A DNA stretch of 64,000 nucleotides from Pantoea sp. SoEX (lineage in GTDB: Bacteria > Pseudomonadota > Gammaproteobacteria > Enterobacterales > Enterobacteriaceae). How positions within the stretch are numbered: position 1 is the stretch's first letter; each line of letters starts with the position of its first letter. The translations under genes and the position numbers were made by a program. The notes below the pieces were generated by a model. It searched no databases. It worked only from the letters and a program-made list of their open reading frames with translations, and was not told where the DNA came from. Below, in pieces: positions 20,828 to 30,673 of the stretch. The stretch is from contig NZ_SZZT01000004.1 in the NCBI RefSeq assembly GCF_009829945.1, positions 20,350-84,349 on the forward strand. The letters are read 5' to 3'.

Positions 20828-20988
20828 TATGAAATCCTTATAATATTGAAGCAAAGAAACATATAATTAATTTTAATAAAAAAATTACGTTTTAAAAGTA
20901 TTTTAAATAATTAGTTGAACTTAATAATATAAAATATTAATATTAATTTTGCTGATTTTTAAATCAAATTATAAATTATATAATACAT

Positions 20989-21729
20989 ATGACTAGTAAC
21001 TTTATTTCTTCAAAATATAACAATAACATTAAAATTAGTATAAATAAATCTCATAACAGGATTCGTAGTTTTGTATCACGACAAAGAAAATTAACTCAAC
21101 ATCAATTAAATGCAATAAAAAATAACTGGGCAGAAATGGTTATTGAGTTTACACCAAAATTAATAAATTTTTCTAAGTTATTTAGATCAGATAAACCAGT
21201 TATTATGGATATTGGATTTGGTAATGGAAAATCTCTAATTAGTATGGCACAGCATAACTCACATCAAAATTTCTTAGGTGTTGAAGTATATTTACCAGGT
21301 ATTGCAAATTGTCTGATAGAAGCAAAAAAAGTACAAATAAAAAATTTACGTCTTGTATACTATGATGTTCATGATGTATTAGAAAAAATGATTCCTGATC
21401 ATTCACTGAATAAAATACAACTGTTTTTTCCTGATCCCTGGCCAAAAATTTGCCACCATAAGCGCAGAATTATAAATACATCATTTACTAATTTAGTAGG
21501 TCAAAAACTTAATAAGTACGATTCTTTATTTCATATATTAACAGATTGTAAAAATTATGCATCTTATATAATGCAAATAGTAAATAATACTAGTAATTCT
21601 AAAAGCCAATTTATAAGACAAAGCAATACCATTATCTCTAACTTCAGCCGTCCTGTTACTAAATTTGAACAACGTGGAAATCTTTTAGGAAATAAAATAC
21701 ATGAATTAATTTTTAAAAAAATAAATTAA
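20989..21729 (+). CDS. trmB: tRNA (guanine46-N7)-methyltransferase
   Basis: Uses SAM to form m7G46 in the variable loop of many tRNAs. The 246-residue protein (E. coli 239) has RSFVSRQRKLTQHQ near the N-terminus, the SAM loop DIGFGNGKSL, the catalytic LFFPDPWPK and KRRI, and the C-terminal RPVTKFEQRGNLLG. The N-terminus is Asn/Lys-rich and slightly extended. It converges on hemW with a 32-base gap. The mutY gene found between trmB and yggX in E. coli is absent. Confidence 0.96.
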   Translation: MTSNFISSKYNNNIKISINKSHNRIRSFVSRQRKLTQHQLNAIKNNWAEMVIEFTPKLINFSKLFRSDKPVIMDIGFGNGKSLISMAQHNSHQNFLGVEVYLPGIANCLIEAKKVQIKNLRLVYYDVHDVLEKMIPDHSLNKIQLFFPDPWPKICHHKRRIINTSFTNLVGQKLNKYDSLFHILTDCKNYASYIMQIVNNTSNSKSQFIRQSNTIISNFSRPVTKFEQRGNLLGNKIHELIFKKIN

Positions 21730-21761
21730 ATGTATTATAAATAATTAGTTAATATGTAAAC

Positions 21762-22901
21762 TTATTTATCTATTAAAAATAATTCTAATAAATCATTTAG
21801 AAACAATCTTCCTTTTTTACTTATTTGCCAATATTTCTTTGATTCAATAATATAACCATGTGATATTGCTTTATCTATATTAGAACGAATAAATTTTTCT
21901 TTTAATCCAGTAGATATTTCAAAATCTTCTCGAGGTAATATTTCTATTAAGCGAAATCTGTTTATAAAATATTCAAAAGGTTTATCTGTATCAGAAATTA
22001 TATATTTTCTATCAACATAAAATCCTTGCATAAATTTTTGCGGATGACGTGTTTTGATAGTTCGTAATATCCTGCCGTCAGATTGTGTAATTTTTCCATG
22101 TGCTCCACAACCAATACCAATATAATCACCAAAATACCAGTAATTAAGATTATGTTTACAATAATAATTTGGCTTCGCATAATTTGATATTTCATATTGT
22201 TTATAACCAGATTTAATTAGTAGATTATGACCTTCTTTAAATATATATGATAATACATCATCATCAGGTAAGATAATATTTTTTGCACTAAAAAATGTGT
22301 TGGGCTCAATAGTTAATTGATACCAAGATATATGTGGAATATTGAATGAAATAGTTTTCTGTAAATCGTTGACAGCTTCCTGGATAGATTGCTTAGGTAA
22401 TCCATGCATTAAATCAACATTAATATTGTTCAATCCAGCATCTTTAACTAAATAAATTGCGTTGTTTATTTCTTTAACATTATGAATACGTCCTAAATAA
22501 TTGAGATGTTTATCACTAAAACTCTGTGCACCAACTGAAATACGATTAATGCCTTGATTTTTATAAAAATATAATAAATCTATATCAATAGTGCCAGGAT
22601 TAATTTCTATAGTAATTTCTATATCTGATACAAAATTTAAATTTTCTTTTATGCCATCTATTAATAATTTCATAGATTCTATATCAATTAAACTAGGTGT
22701 TCCACCACCTATAAAAATAGTACATATTTCTCTATCGTTAATTAAATGTAGATCGTTTTTTAAATCTAGTAATAAATGATTTATATAATCGATATATGAT
22801 ACTTTTTTTTTTAATTCGTGAGAATTAAAATCGCAATAGTAACATTTTTTTACACACCAAGGAATATGTATATATAGACTTAACGGAGGTAGATAAACCA
22901 T
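21762..22901 (-). CDS. hemW: Radical SAM haem chaperone HemW
   Basis: HemW (YggW) resembles coproporphyrinogen dehydrogenase HemN but is thought to act as a haem chaperone rather than in haem synthesis. The 379 residues compare with 378 in E. coli. The Fe-S motif is C16-x3-C20-x2-C23 in IPWCVKKCYYCDFNSH. GGGTPSL and the NVDLMHGLPKQ block follow. It precedes yggS, with rdgB and yggTU deleted from the E. coli order. It could be mislabelled hemN, but the N-terminal HIPWCVKKC form and gene position favour HemW. Confidence 0.94.
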   Translation of the reverse strand: MVYLPPLSLYIHIPWCVKKCYYCDFNSHELKKKVSYIDYINHLLLDLKNDLHLINDREICTIFIGGGTPSLIDIESMKLLIDGIKENLNFVSDIEITIEINPGTIDIDLLYFYKNQGINRISVGAQSFSDKHLNYLGRIHNVKEINNAIYLVKDAGLNNINVDLMHGLPKQSIQEAVNDLQKTISFNIPHISWYQLTIEPNTFFSAKNIILPDDDVLSYIFKEGHNLLIKSGYKQYEISNYAKPNYYCKHNLNYWYFGDYIGIGCGAHGKITQSDGRILRTIKTRHPQKFMQGFYVDRKYIISDTDKPFEYFINRFRLIEILPREDFEISTGLKEKFIRSNIDKAISHGYIIESKKYWQISKKGRLFLNDLLELFLIDK

Positions 22902-22993
22902 ATTATTTACAATTAAATATAATAAATATAAGTTAAAGTTAATAGTAGCAGTTATAAAAAATTATAAAGATATATCATTTATCTAGAATAATA

Positions 22994-23698
22994 TCATACA
23001 TTTTTATAATTGTTTCTAATTCCAAAAATTTTGGTGCCAATACGTAACATTGTGCTTCCTGTAACAATAGCTGCTTGCATATCATTACTCATTCCTAATG
23101 AAAGAGTATCAATATTTACAAATTCTTTTTTAAGTTTATTGAATATTATTACCATTTTTTGGTATTCATTTACTTGTTTAGTGTAATCATTTTCTAATTT
23201 TGGAATAGCCATCAATCCGCGTAATCTTAATTTAGGTAAAGATATGACTTGTTTCGCTATCTTAAAAACATTATCTGTTATTATTCCAGATTTTTTGTCT
23301 TCCTTACTAATATTAACTTGAATTAGTACATTAAGAGGCAGTAAACCTGTAGGCCTTTGATCATTTAATCTATGTGCAATATGAATTCGGTCAATTGTTT
23401 GACACCAAGAAAAATATTCCGCTACTAAACGGCTCTTATTAGACTGTAAAGGTCCTATAAAATGCCATTCTAAATTAGGATAAAAATATTTTATATACTT
23501 AATTTTTTTTATACCTTCTTGTACATAATTTTCTCCAAAACTTTTTTGTCCTAAAGATGCAATCTCCATAATATCACTTACAGATTTGTTTTTACTTACT
23601 GCAATTAATTTAATATTTTTGGAGTTGCGATTATATAATGATGCTATATCGTCAATTTTTTTTAGTAGTTCTTTGAAATTATTTTGGATAAATGTCAT
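22994..23698 (-). CDS. yggS: PLP homeostasis protein YggS
   Basis: A single-domain alanine-racemase-fold protein that binds pyridoxal phosphate and maintains PLP balance. The 234-residue length equals that of E. coli YggS. The PLP lysine is in LIAVSKNKSV. FGENYVQEGIKKI, WHFIGPLQSNKSR, the TIDR segment and LSLGMSNDM are typical. It is upstream of hemW in the same orientation and probably co-transcribed; intermediate genes yggT, yggU and rdgB were lost. Confidence 0.95.
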   Translation of the reverse strand: MTFIQNNFKELLKKIDDIASLYNRNSKNIKLIAVSKNKSVSDIMEIASLGQKSFGENYVQEGIKKIKYIKYFYPNLEWHFIGPLQSNKSRLVAEYFSWCQTIDRIHIAHRLNDQRPTGLLPLNVLIQVNISKEDKKSGIITDNVFKIAKQVISLPKLRLRGLMAIPKLENDYTKQVNEYQKMVIIFNKLKKEFVNIDTLSLGMSNDMQAAIVTGSTMLRIGTKIFGIRNNYKNV

Positions 23699-23781
23699 AA
23701 AATATAATAGTAAATATAAATTTAAAATTTTTAGTAATATGTAAATAATTAGTTATTAGTTTAATTATTAGTAATGTAACC

Positions 23782-24588
23782 TTATTCTCTTAAAAAAGAA
23801 ATTATGTCCTCTTTTAATTGATCTTGATGCGTAAATACAAAACCATGAGGACCATGTTCATATAATTTTAATTTTGAATTATATATCAATTTATGAGTTA
23901 ATTTACTCGTAAATTCATAGGGCAAAATTTTATCATTACTTCCGTGAATAATTAAAGTAGGAATATTGATTGTACTTAAATCATAGTAAAAATTAGTTTC
24001 AGAAAATGAAGTAACACAATCAATAGTTGCTTTTAAAGATGCTAATAAAGCAATATTTAAAGTTTGAATAATTATACCATCCGATACTATATTACCATAA
24101 AAATTTTTTGCAAATTCTTTGATAAATTGAGGTCTATCCTTTAATAGTTCTAATTTTATAATATCAAATACTGACTTATCAATACCATTTGGATTATTTT
24201 TATTTTTAATAACCATTGGTGTTATTGTTCCCAATAGTACAAGTTTTTCTACTTTATTTGTTCCGTATCTACTAATATAACGCAATACATCTCCTGTACC
24301 CATAGAAAAACCTACTAACATGACTTTAGATAATTTTAAATGTTCTATCAAACAATAAATGTCATCAGAAAAAGTATTATAATCGTAACCAAACCAGGGT
24401 TGTTCCGAACGACCAAAACCTCTACGGTCAAAAGCAATCGATCGATAACCTTGATTTGCAAAGAAATACATTTGGTAATCCCACATATCGGAATTTAATG
24501 GCCAACCGTGGCTAAATATAATAGGTATTCCTTGTCCCCAATCTTTATAGTAAAGATTACATTTATCGTTGCTTGTAAATATACTCAC
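23782..24588 (-). CDS. Alpha/beta hydrolase of non-haem chloroperoxidase/arylesterase type
   Basis: A 268-residue alpha/beta hydrolase resembling cofactor-free chloroperoxidases and arylesterases (start SIFTSNDKCNLYYKDWG). The catalytic triad is intact: Ser95 in VGFSMGTGD, Asp219 in HGSNDKILP and His248 in HGPHGF. The oxyanion segment is FSHGWPLNSDMW. The start codon is GTG, which matches family N-termini. It lies between yggS and plsC, where the E. coli map has no equivalent that I know. The natural substrate is unknown; family members act as esterases or perhydrolases. An intact accessory enzyme in a reduced genome is notable. Confidence 0.85.
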   Translation of the reverse strand: MSIFTSNDKCNLYYKDWGQGIPIIFSHGWPLNSDMWDYQMYFFANQGYRSIAFDRRGFGRSEQPWFGYDYNTFSDDIYCLIEHLKLSKVMLVGFSMGTGDVLRYISRYGTNKVEKLVLLGTITPMVIKNKNNPNGIDKSVFDIIKLELLKDRPQFIKEFAKNFYGNIVSDGIIIQTLNIALLASLKATIDCVTSFSETNFYYDLSTINIPTLIIHGSNDKILPYEFTSKLTHKLIYNSKLKLYEHGPHGFVFTHQDQLKEDIISFLRE

Positions 24589-24855
24589 TGTTCGGTTTTC
24601 CCTTACTTGTGAACAAATTTATTTAATTAAATTAAAAACTTTTTTATTAGCTATTAAATATTAATTTTATTAAGATTTTTAAGTTTACATTTATAATTTT
24701 TACAGAATGCATATAATTAATATCTATTAATTCCAAGATTGCCAATATCATTAGGATATTATTATATTAATAATAGTAAAAGTTATTTTGTAGTTTTAAG
24801 TTTTAACATCTAATAAATTTTCATTCAGCATTTTTTATAGAAAAATAATAATATT

Positions 24856-25596
24856 CTAAATGTCTCCATGTTTTTCCCTTAATTCTACTTCAGCATTTAA
24901 CTTTTTCAATTTTTCTTGCATTAATTCATGACATAGTGTTGCTAATTCACGAACAGATGAATATTTATAAGTTTTTAAATCTATAGGAGAAAGCATTTCG
25001 ATAATTACTAAACCATTTCTTAATCTATTAAGATTAATCTTACCATGAGTATTTGAAAAAACAACTGGAATAATTGGAACTCCAGCTAATATTGCAGCTT
25101 GAAATGCTCCAGATTTAAAAGGTAATAATCCTTTTCCATTACTTCTAGTACCTTCTGGAAAAATCCAGAATGAAATACTTTTTTGTTTAAGTTGATTAAC
25201 TATTTTCATAATAGTAGCATAAGCTTTAATTTTATTATCACGATCAATTAGTATATTTCCAGTAATCCAGTAAAATAATCCAAAAAAAGGAATCCAAAAC
25301 AAACTTTTTTTACCAATAGTAACTGTGTTAGCTGGAATTATTTTGGATAAAATTATCATATCATAATTGTTTTGATGATTTGCTATATAAATGGCATTAC
25401 CTAAATACTTCTCAGTAAATTGTGATTTCCTTAATTCTATTTTTATGCCTAATAATGTTGATAGTATTCCTATCATGCGTCCAAATATAGATACATGATT
25501 TGGACGTCTAGGAGAAAAAGAACACCAAATAACACCGATAATACAAATTGTAAAAGAATAAATCATAAAAAAAATCATACGTAATATTAACAACAT
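24856..25596 (-). CDS. plsC: 1-acyl-sn-glycerol-3-phosphate acyltransferase
   Basis: Adds the second acyl chain to make phosphatidic acid, the precursor of membrane phospholipids. The start is the ATG giving MLLILRMIFFMIYS, because AAGGAG lies six bases before it; an in-frame ATG 12 codons upstream is less likely. The product is 246 residues (E. coli 245). An N-terminal membrane segment is followed by NHQNNYD (His74 to Asp79), FPEGTRSNG and the VPIIPV block. In E. coli it is next to parC, absent here. Relevant to the decayed psd further on, since phospholipid synthesis clearly begins in the cell. Confidence 0.96.
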   Translation of the reverse strand: MLLILRMIFFMIYSFTICIIGVIWCSFSPRRPNHVSIFGRMIGILSTLLGIKIELRKSQFTEKYLGNAIYIANHQNNYDMIILSKIIPANTVTIGKKSLFWIPFFGLFYWITGNILIDRDNKIKAYATIMKIVNQLKQKSISFWIFPEGTRSNGKGLLPFKSGAFQAAILAGVPIIPVVFSNTHGKINLNRLRNGLVIIEMLSPIDLKTYKYSSVRELATLCHELMQEKLKKLNAEVELREKHGDI

Positions 25597-25842
25597 ATAC
25601 ATCTCCTTATTATATTTTGGAAATGTTTTCAATTAATATATTTTATTTTTTATAATAATATAACATATAAAAATGTGCTAATTATAATAAATCAATATCT
25701 TATAGTGATCAATATATTAAAGTTGCTTGCATTATTATAAACAAAGAAAATAAATTTTTAATTATTCAAAAATATTATAATATATTTTAACTTTTTATAA
25801 AATTGTCATTATCGCTTTACTACATAAAAATTAAATATATCT

Positions 25843-26496
25843 TTATATCTTAAATATTTTTTTTATTTTTCTGAATAATATCAAATCTTCCACTGTTACT
25901 ATAGGCATACCATGAATATTTGCGAATGCAATAGCTTCTTGCATATGAGCCATTGAACCATCATCATTAGTTAGTTCACATATAACTCCAGCTGGTTTAA
26001 ATCCAGCTAGTTTAACTAAATCTATTGTTGCTTCAGTATGTCCTGCTCTAACTAAAACTCCTCCTGTGCGAGCACATACAGGAAATATGTGACCAGGTCG
26101 GTTAAGATCTTCAGGTTTTGCATTTTCTGCTATTGCAGCACGAATAGTAGTAATTCTATCCTTAGCTGATACTCCTGTAGTAACTCCCTTAGCTGCTTCA
26201 ATAGTAACAGTAAATCTAGTTCCGTAAAAACTTGTATTATTTTCTACCATCATTGGCAAATCTAATTGTTTACGTAATGCTTCAGTTAAACAGAGACAAA
26301 CAATTCCACTACCATAACGAATTGTTAATGCCATTTGCGCTACTGTCATGGTTTCAGCAGCAAAAACAATATCACCTTCATTTTCACGATTTTCATCGTC
26401 AACCACTATCACACCATTTCCACTACGTATAGCAGAAATAGAACGTTGCACACGTTCTTCTAGTGTTCCAAATTCAGAAAGCGACTTCTGATTCAT
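25843..26496 (-). CDS. ribB: 3,4-dihydroxy-2-butanone 4-phosphate synthase
   Basis: Converts ribulose 5-phosphate to the four-carbon precursor of the riboflavin xylene ring. The product has 217 residues, as in E. coli RibB. The acidic metal-site loop [15 protein letters not shown], the [11 protein letters not shown] and GVSAKDR segments, and [14 protein letters not shown] are intact. It lacks the GTP cyclohydrolase II domain, so it is the stand-alone enzyme. E. coli ribB has an FMN riboswitch in its leader; I see none of the GC-rich conserved pieces upstream here. Confidence 0.97.
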   Translation of the reverse strand: MNQKSLSEFGTLEERVQRSISAIRSGNGVIVVDDENRENEGDIVFAAETMTVAQMALTIRYGSGIVCLCLTEALRKQLDLPMMVENNTSFYGTRFTVTIEAAKGVTTGVSAKDRITTIRAAIAENAKPEDLNRPGHIFPVCARTGGVLVRAGHTEATIDLVKLAGFKPAGVICELTNDDGSMAHMQEAIAFANIHGMPIVTVEDLILFRKIKKIFKI

Positions 26497-27221
26497 ATTG
26501 ATAAGCCTTTTGATAATTATATTGAATTACTAAAAAAAGAGTAGTTTTTATTTTTAAAATAAAAATATATTATTATATCTGAAATATATTATTATATCTG
26601 ATATGATTTTAATTTATATTCTAAGTAACAACTGATGGTTTTGATAACAATATTACTATTTAAATATTAATAATCAAGTAACTAAAATTAATTATTCAAT
26701 TTATTAATATTCAACATAAAATTTATTTTTAAAATTTCGTTGTACTTAAAAAAATAAAGTGTTAATAATTATCTTATGATAAGGTCCTTAAATCGATTAT
26801 GTGTTCTAATTATTAAGAATAACATTTTATTTTATTAAAAAATAAAAAATTTAATATATGATTTGTATTATTTATTATGAAATAAATATTAATAATATTC
26901 TATTATAAATGGATTATTTATAATATTGATTTATTTTATCAAGTATTAATCTGTTATTATTTTTTAATTAATGATAAACAATCACTGTATAGATAAAAAT
27001 TCTATATTATGTTGTATTTGATGAATATGAAATACAATAAATTATAAAATTAACTTTTAATGTTAAATGAAAATAAAACTGTAAATATATAATAATTAAT
27101 AAATAGTAGTGTTAATTTAAAAGTAAATTTATCTGTTTTTAACATCATGTTATATTGAAATCAGAATTACTGAAAATAAAAATTATTCTAGATTATTTTA
27201 TTAATTTATGGAGATTAATTA
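26497..27221. other. Spacer between divergent ribB and cca
   Basis: About 725 bases without a gene, between ribB (minus) and cca (plus). It should hold both promoters. No FMN-riboswitch sequence is visible. It contains a 19-base perfect tandem duplication. In E. coli the interval also holds ygiC, tolC and others, none of which leaves a visible trace. Confidence 0.5.
26563..26600. repeat. Two perfect tandem copies of a 19-base unit
   Basis: AAATATATTATTATATCTG is present twice in direct succession (26563-26581, 26582-26600), upstream of ribB. Perfect identity suggests a recent slippage event. Confidence 0.75.
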
Positions 27222-28445
27222 ATGAAGGTCTTTCTTGTTGGAGGTGCAGTACGTGATGCATTGCTTAATATACCTACTCAAGATAAAGATTGGGTTGTAG
27301 TTGGTGCTACTCCTGCAATGATGTTAGAAAATGGCTATAATCAAGTAGGTAATAATTTTCCTGTTTTTATTAATCCAAAAAATGGAGAAGAATATTCTTT
27401 AGCTAGAACTGAACGTAAAACAGGAAAAGGTTATAATGGATTTACTACCTGGTCTGCTCCAAATGTTACATTAGAACAAGATCTAAAAAGAAGAGATCTA
27501 ACCATAAATGCTATAGCATGTGATGATCAAGGTATATTAATTGATCCCTATAATGGTCGAAAAGATATTATCAATCGTAAATTACGTCATGTATCTTCAG
27601 CATTTAATGAAGATCCTCTACGCGTTTTACGTGTAGCAAGATTTGCAGCAACATTCGCTCATTTGCATTTTCGAATAGCTAAAAAAACAAAAAAACTAAT
27701 GTATCAAATGGTTAAAAGTGGAGAATTATCTAATTTAACAACAGAACGTATATGGCGCGAAACTAGTAAAGCTCTTATATCAATAAATCCCCAAGTATAT
27801 TTTTATATTCTAAAAGAATGTGGTGCACTAGATATATTAGTCCCAGAATTAAATGATTTATTTGGAATTCCTTCTCTATTGAAGTGGCATGAAAAAATAG
27901 ATACTGGCATACATTCATTAATGTCATTAGCAATATCTACTGCTCTATCTGATTCTATAGATGTTAGATTTGCTACATTATTCCATGATATAGGTAAATC
28001 ATTAACTCCAGTAGATCAATTGCCTAAACATCAAAATCATAGTCAATTGGGACTACCATTAGTTAAGTCATTATGTAAACGTTGGTCTGTACCAAATTCC
28101 GTTCGTGATTTAGCTATTATAGTAATTCAACTACAAGATCAGATAAATAATATTGAAACTAAAACTGCAGAATATATAGTAGACATTTTCAATCGCATTG
28201 ATGCATGGCGTAAACCATTCCGAGTAGAACAAATAGCTATTGTTAGCGAATCAAATGCGAGAGGTCATACCAGAAAAAGTCATTCATATAATCAAAGCAA
28301 TTATTTACGTTTAGCTTTTAAGTTAGCTCAAACTGTTTCTACTAAAAATATAATTCAACAAGGATTTACAGGTATTAAAATCTTTGAAGAATTAACTAAA
28401 CAAAGAATTGAAGCTATTAAAAATGGTTTAGGTAAAACTTATTAA
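27222..28445 (+). CDS. cca: CCA-adding tRNA nucleotidyltransferase
   Basis: Adds or repairs the 3' CCA of tRNAs. The 407 residues compare with 412 in E. coli. The N-terminal LVGGAVRDALL, catalytic DKDWVVVG, RRDLTINAIA and the downstream RRDL/RW-type contacts are present. A C-terminal HD domain is marked by LFHDIGKS. A GGAGATTA leader precedes the ATG. This enzyme is needed in this organism: the tRNA-Ile at 34616 has no encoded CCA, while the tRNA-Gly at 52400 does. Confidence 0.97.
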   Translation: MKVFLVGGAVRDALLNIPTQDKDWVVVGATPAMMLENGYNQVGNNFPVFINPKNGEEYSLARTERKTGKGYNGFTTWSAPNVTLEQDLKRRDLTINAIACDDQGILIDPYNGRKDIINRKLRHVSSAFNEDPLRVLRVARFAATFAHLHFRIAKKTKKLMYQMVKSGELSNLTTERIWRETSKALISINPQVYFYILKECGALDILVPELNDLFGIPSLLKWHEKIDTGIHSLMSLAISTALSDSIDVRFATLFHDIGKSLTPVDQLPKHQNHSQLGLPLVKSLCKRWSVPNSVRDLAIIVIQLQDQINNIETKTAEYIVDIFNRIDAWRKPFRVEQIAIVSESNARGHTRKSHSYNQSNYLRLAFKLAQTVSTKNIIQQGFTGIKIFEELTKQRIEAIKNGLGKTY

Positions 28446-28550
28446 ATGATAATTTAAATACATACAATATATTATTAGTATTTTTAACCTAATTTACCTA
28501 AAATAACGATACTATAATTGTTATTCATCTATTTTAATTAAAGTTTTATA

Positions 28551-28910
28551 TTAAGTCATTATACCGCGTTTAATTTTAATTCCCACTTGTTTTGCTTGAG
28601 CTATTGCATTGGGTTTGCTTACTTTTACACATACACCAGGTGAATTAAAACGTTTCATTATTAAATTTGCTATTTCTTCAGCAACTTTTTCAATTAATAA
28701 AAAATGATTTTTTTCTAAATATACTAAAATAGTTTCAGATACATCAGAGTAATTTAAATATTTATCGTAACCTTCTTCTTTTTTTCCTAACAATTTATTA
28801 TCCCACATTATTTCAACATCTAAAATTAATTTTTGTTTTATATTTCTTTCCCAGTCATAAATACCAATTTTAGTAAATATAACTAATTGTTCTATAAATA
28901 TAATATCCAT
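28551..28910 (-). CDS. folB: Dihydroneopterin aldolase
   Basis: Cleaves 7,8-dihydroneopterin to the hydroxymethyl pterin used for folate. The family start is the ATG giving MDIIFIEQLVIFTKIGIYDWE, ten codons inside the longest frame. That gives 119 residues (E. coli 122). YSDVSETI, the catalytic-region VERVAEE-like VEKVAEE and the SKPNAIA segment are seen. It converges on cca. plsY and bacA, its E. coli neighbours, are absent. It signals at least part of folate synthesis. Confidence 0.94.
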   Translation of the reverse strand: MDIIFIEQLVIFTKIGIYDWERNIKQKLILDVEIMWDNKLLGKKEEGYDKYLNYSDVSETILVYLEKNHFLLIEKVAEEIANLIMKRFNSPGVCVKVSKPNAIAQAKQVGIKIKRGIMT

Positions 28911-29059
28911 AATCTTAATTATCGTGATTTTAAATATCAATTTTTTGTTGAATTCATTATCTAAAAATCATTATTATTCTAAATATTAGAGTAAATACTA
29001 TAGTAACTGATTATTTATTAAATTATTTTAATAAAAACATATTTGATTTTCATGGTATA

Positions 29060-30082
29060 TTATAAGTTTGGATCTGAAAGTTCTGTTAATGACCAACGAG
29101 GATATACCTTAATAGATAAATCCTTACGTATATCACTTTTAATACGTAACATACCGACATATGCAATCATAGCACCATTATCTGTACAAAATTCTGGACG
29201 AGCACAAAATAATTCTGCATTAAATTTCTTAATCATTACAGACATTCTTTTACGTAAAATAAAATTAGCACTAACTCCTCCAGATAATACTAAACGTTTA
29301 AATCCAGTTTGTTCTAAAGCATTTTTACATTTGATTAATAAAGTTTCTATAATTGCATCTTCAAAAGCTAATGCAATATCAGAACGAGTTTGATCATCAA
29401 TATTATTTTCATTAATAGTATTTGCAGCAAATGTCTTTAATCCAGAAAAGCTAAAATTCAAATTATTACTACAAGTCATAGGTCTGGGGAAAATAAACCT
29501 TTTTGATTTTCCGTTTCTAGCTATTTTTGACAAAATAGCTCCTCCTGGATAACTAATACCCAATAATCTAGCTACTTTATCAAAAGCTTCACCTGCAGCA
29601 TCATCAACTGATTCACCTAATATTGTATATAATCCAGTTCCGATTACACTAACTAATTGTGTATGACCACCTGAAACTAATAATGCTAAAAAAGGAAATT
29701 TTGGTTTATTATTACTTTCTAACATTGGAGCCATAATATGACCTTCCATATGATTTACTGGTATAGCAGGTATATTCCATGAAAATGCTAAAGCATGACC
29801 AATTGATACCCCAACCAATAAAGAACCAACTAACCCAGGTCCTGCAGTGTACGCTATAGCATTAATTTGGTTTAATTTCAAATTAGCATGTTTTAGAGCC
29901 GACAAAATCATTGATGCAACTTTTTGAATATGATTCCGTGATGCCAATTCTGGGACTATACCCCCATAACAAGCATGAAATTTTCCCTGACTATATATCT
30001 TGTTACTTACTACTCCAAGTTTTTTATCATAAATTGCAATGCCAGTATCATCGCAAGAAGTTTCAATCCCCAATACGCGCAT
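29060..30082 (-). CDS. tsaD: tRNA threonylcarbamoyltransferase TsaD
   Basis: Transfers the threonylcarbamoyl group to A37 of ANN-decoding tRNAs (t6A). The start is the ATG giving [19 protein letters not shown], 17 codons inside the longest frame. The 340 residues compare with 337 in E. coli. Metal ligands lie in HMEGH and [22 protein letters not shown] and YPGGAILSK are conserved. It is divergent from rpsU, as in E. coli. TsaB, TsaC and TsaE are also needed for t6A; TsaE is absent from its usual place beside mutL. Confidence 0.97.
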   Translation of the reverse strand: MRVLGIETSCDDTGIAIYDKKLGVVSNKIYSQGKFHACYGGIVPELASRNHIQKVASMILSALKHANLKLNQINAIAYTAGPGLVGSLLVGVSIGHALAFSWNIPAIPVNHMEGHIMAPMLESNNKPKFPFLALLVSGGHTQLVSVIGTGLYTILGESVDDAAGEAFDKVARLLGISYPGGAILSKIARNGKSKRFIFPRPMTCSNNLNFSFSGLKTFAANTINENNIDDQTRSDIALAFEDAIIETLLIKCKNALEQTGFKRLVLSGGVSANFILRKRMSVMIKKFNAELFCARPEFCTDNGAMIAYVGMLRIKSDIRKDLSIKVYPRWSLTELSDPNL

Positions 30083-30249
30083 ATAATCCTTTATTCCATA
30101 AAGATACTTTTTATTTTTATCGGTAAACTTCAATATGAAAGAATATTATTCTTTATATGATATATCTAAATAATTATTATTAATTATTGTATTTTTATTA
30201 ATTAAAAAATTAATATTTTGCAAATCAATTTATAATATACTAAAATATT

Positions 30250-30277
30250 TTGGACGTTAAGAACTTAATTATAATAT
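30250..30277 (+). promoter_or_regulatory. Candidate sigma-70 promoter for rpsU-dnaG-rpoD
   Basis: TTGGAC (30250-30255) and TAATAT (30272-30277) are spaced 16 bases apart and lie about 57 bases before rpsU. It is the best match upstream of the macromolecular synthesis operon. In such AT-rich sequence -10-like hexamers are frequent, so this is a moderate call. Confidence 0.35.
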
Positions 30278-30334
30278 ATTAAAATTAACAGCGCAATAAG
30301 ATACTATCCATAATATAAATGAAGGAATAATGTA

Positions 30335-30550
30335 ATGCCAATAATTAATGTTCGTGAAAATGAACCATTTGATGTAGCTTTGCGTCGTTTTAAACGATCT
30401 TGTGAAAAGGCTGGAATATTAACTGAAGTTCGTCGTCGTGAGTTTTACGAAAAACCCACAGCAGAACGTAAACGTGCTAAAGCATCAGCTATTAAACGTC
30501 ATTCAAAAAAAATAGCACGTGAAAACGCACGTCATGTTCGTTTATATTGA
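30335..30550 (+). CDS. rpsU: 30S ribosomal protein S21
   Basis: A small basic protein of the 30S platform that helps base-pairing of the mRNA leader. The 71-residue product equals E. coli S21 in length and is nearly identical: [21 protein letters not shown] at the start and [14 protein letters not shown] at the end. It is the first gene of the macromolecular synthesis operon with dnaG and rpoD. An AAGGAATAA leader precedes the ATG. Confidence 0.98.
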   Translation: MPIINVRENEPFDVALRRFKRSCEKAGILTEVRRREFYEKPTAERKRAKASAIKRHSKKIARENARHVRLY

Positions 30551-30673
30551 ATATATTATTATAATAAATTACCTATACTTTAATTTACTTATAGTTTAAA
30601 TATCGAAATGCAATTAATTATTTTTTACTACTCATTTCTTTTTATGATTTTATATTAATATTTAATTGGGCTT

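Noticed and set aside
26497..27221. FMN riboswitch upstream of ribB
   Set aside because: E. coli has one, but none of the GC-rich conserved pieces of the RFN element is seen in this spacer.
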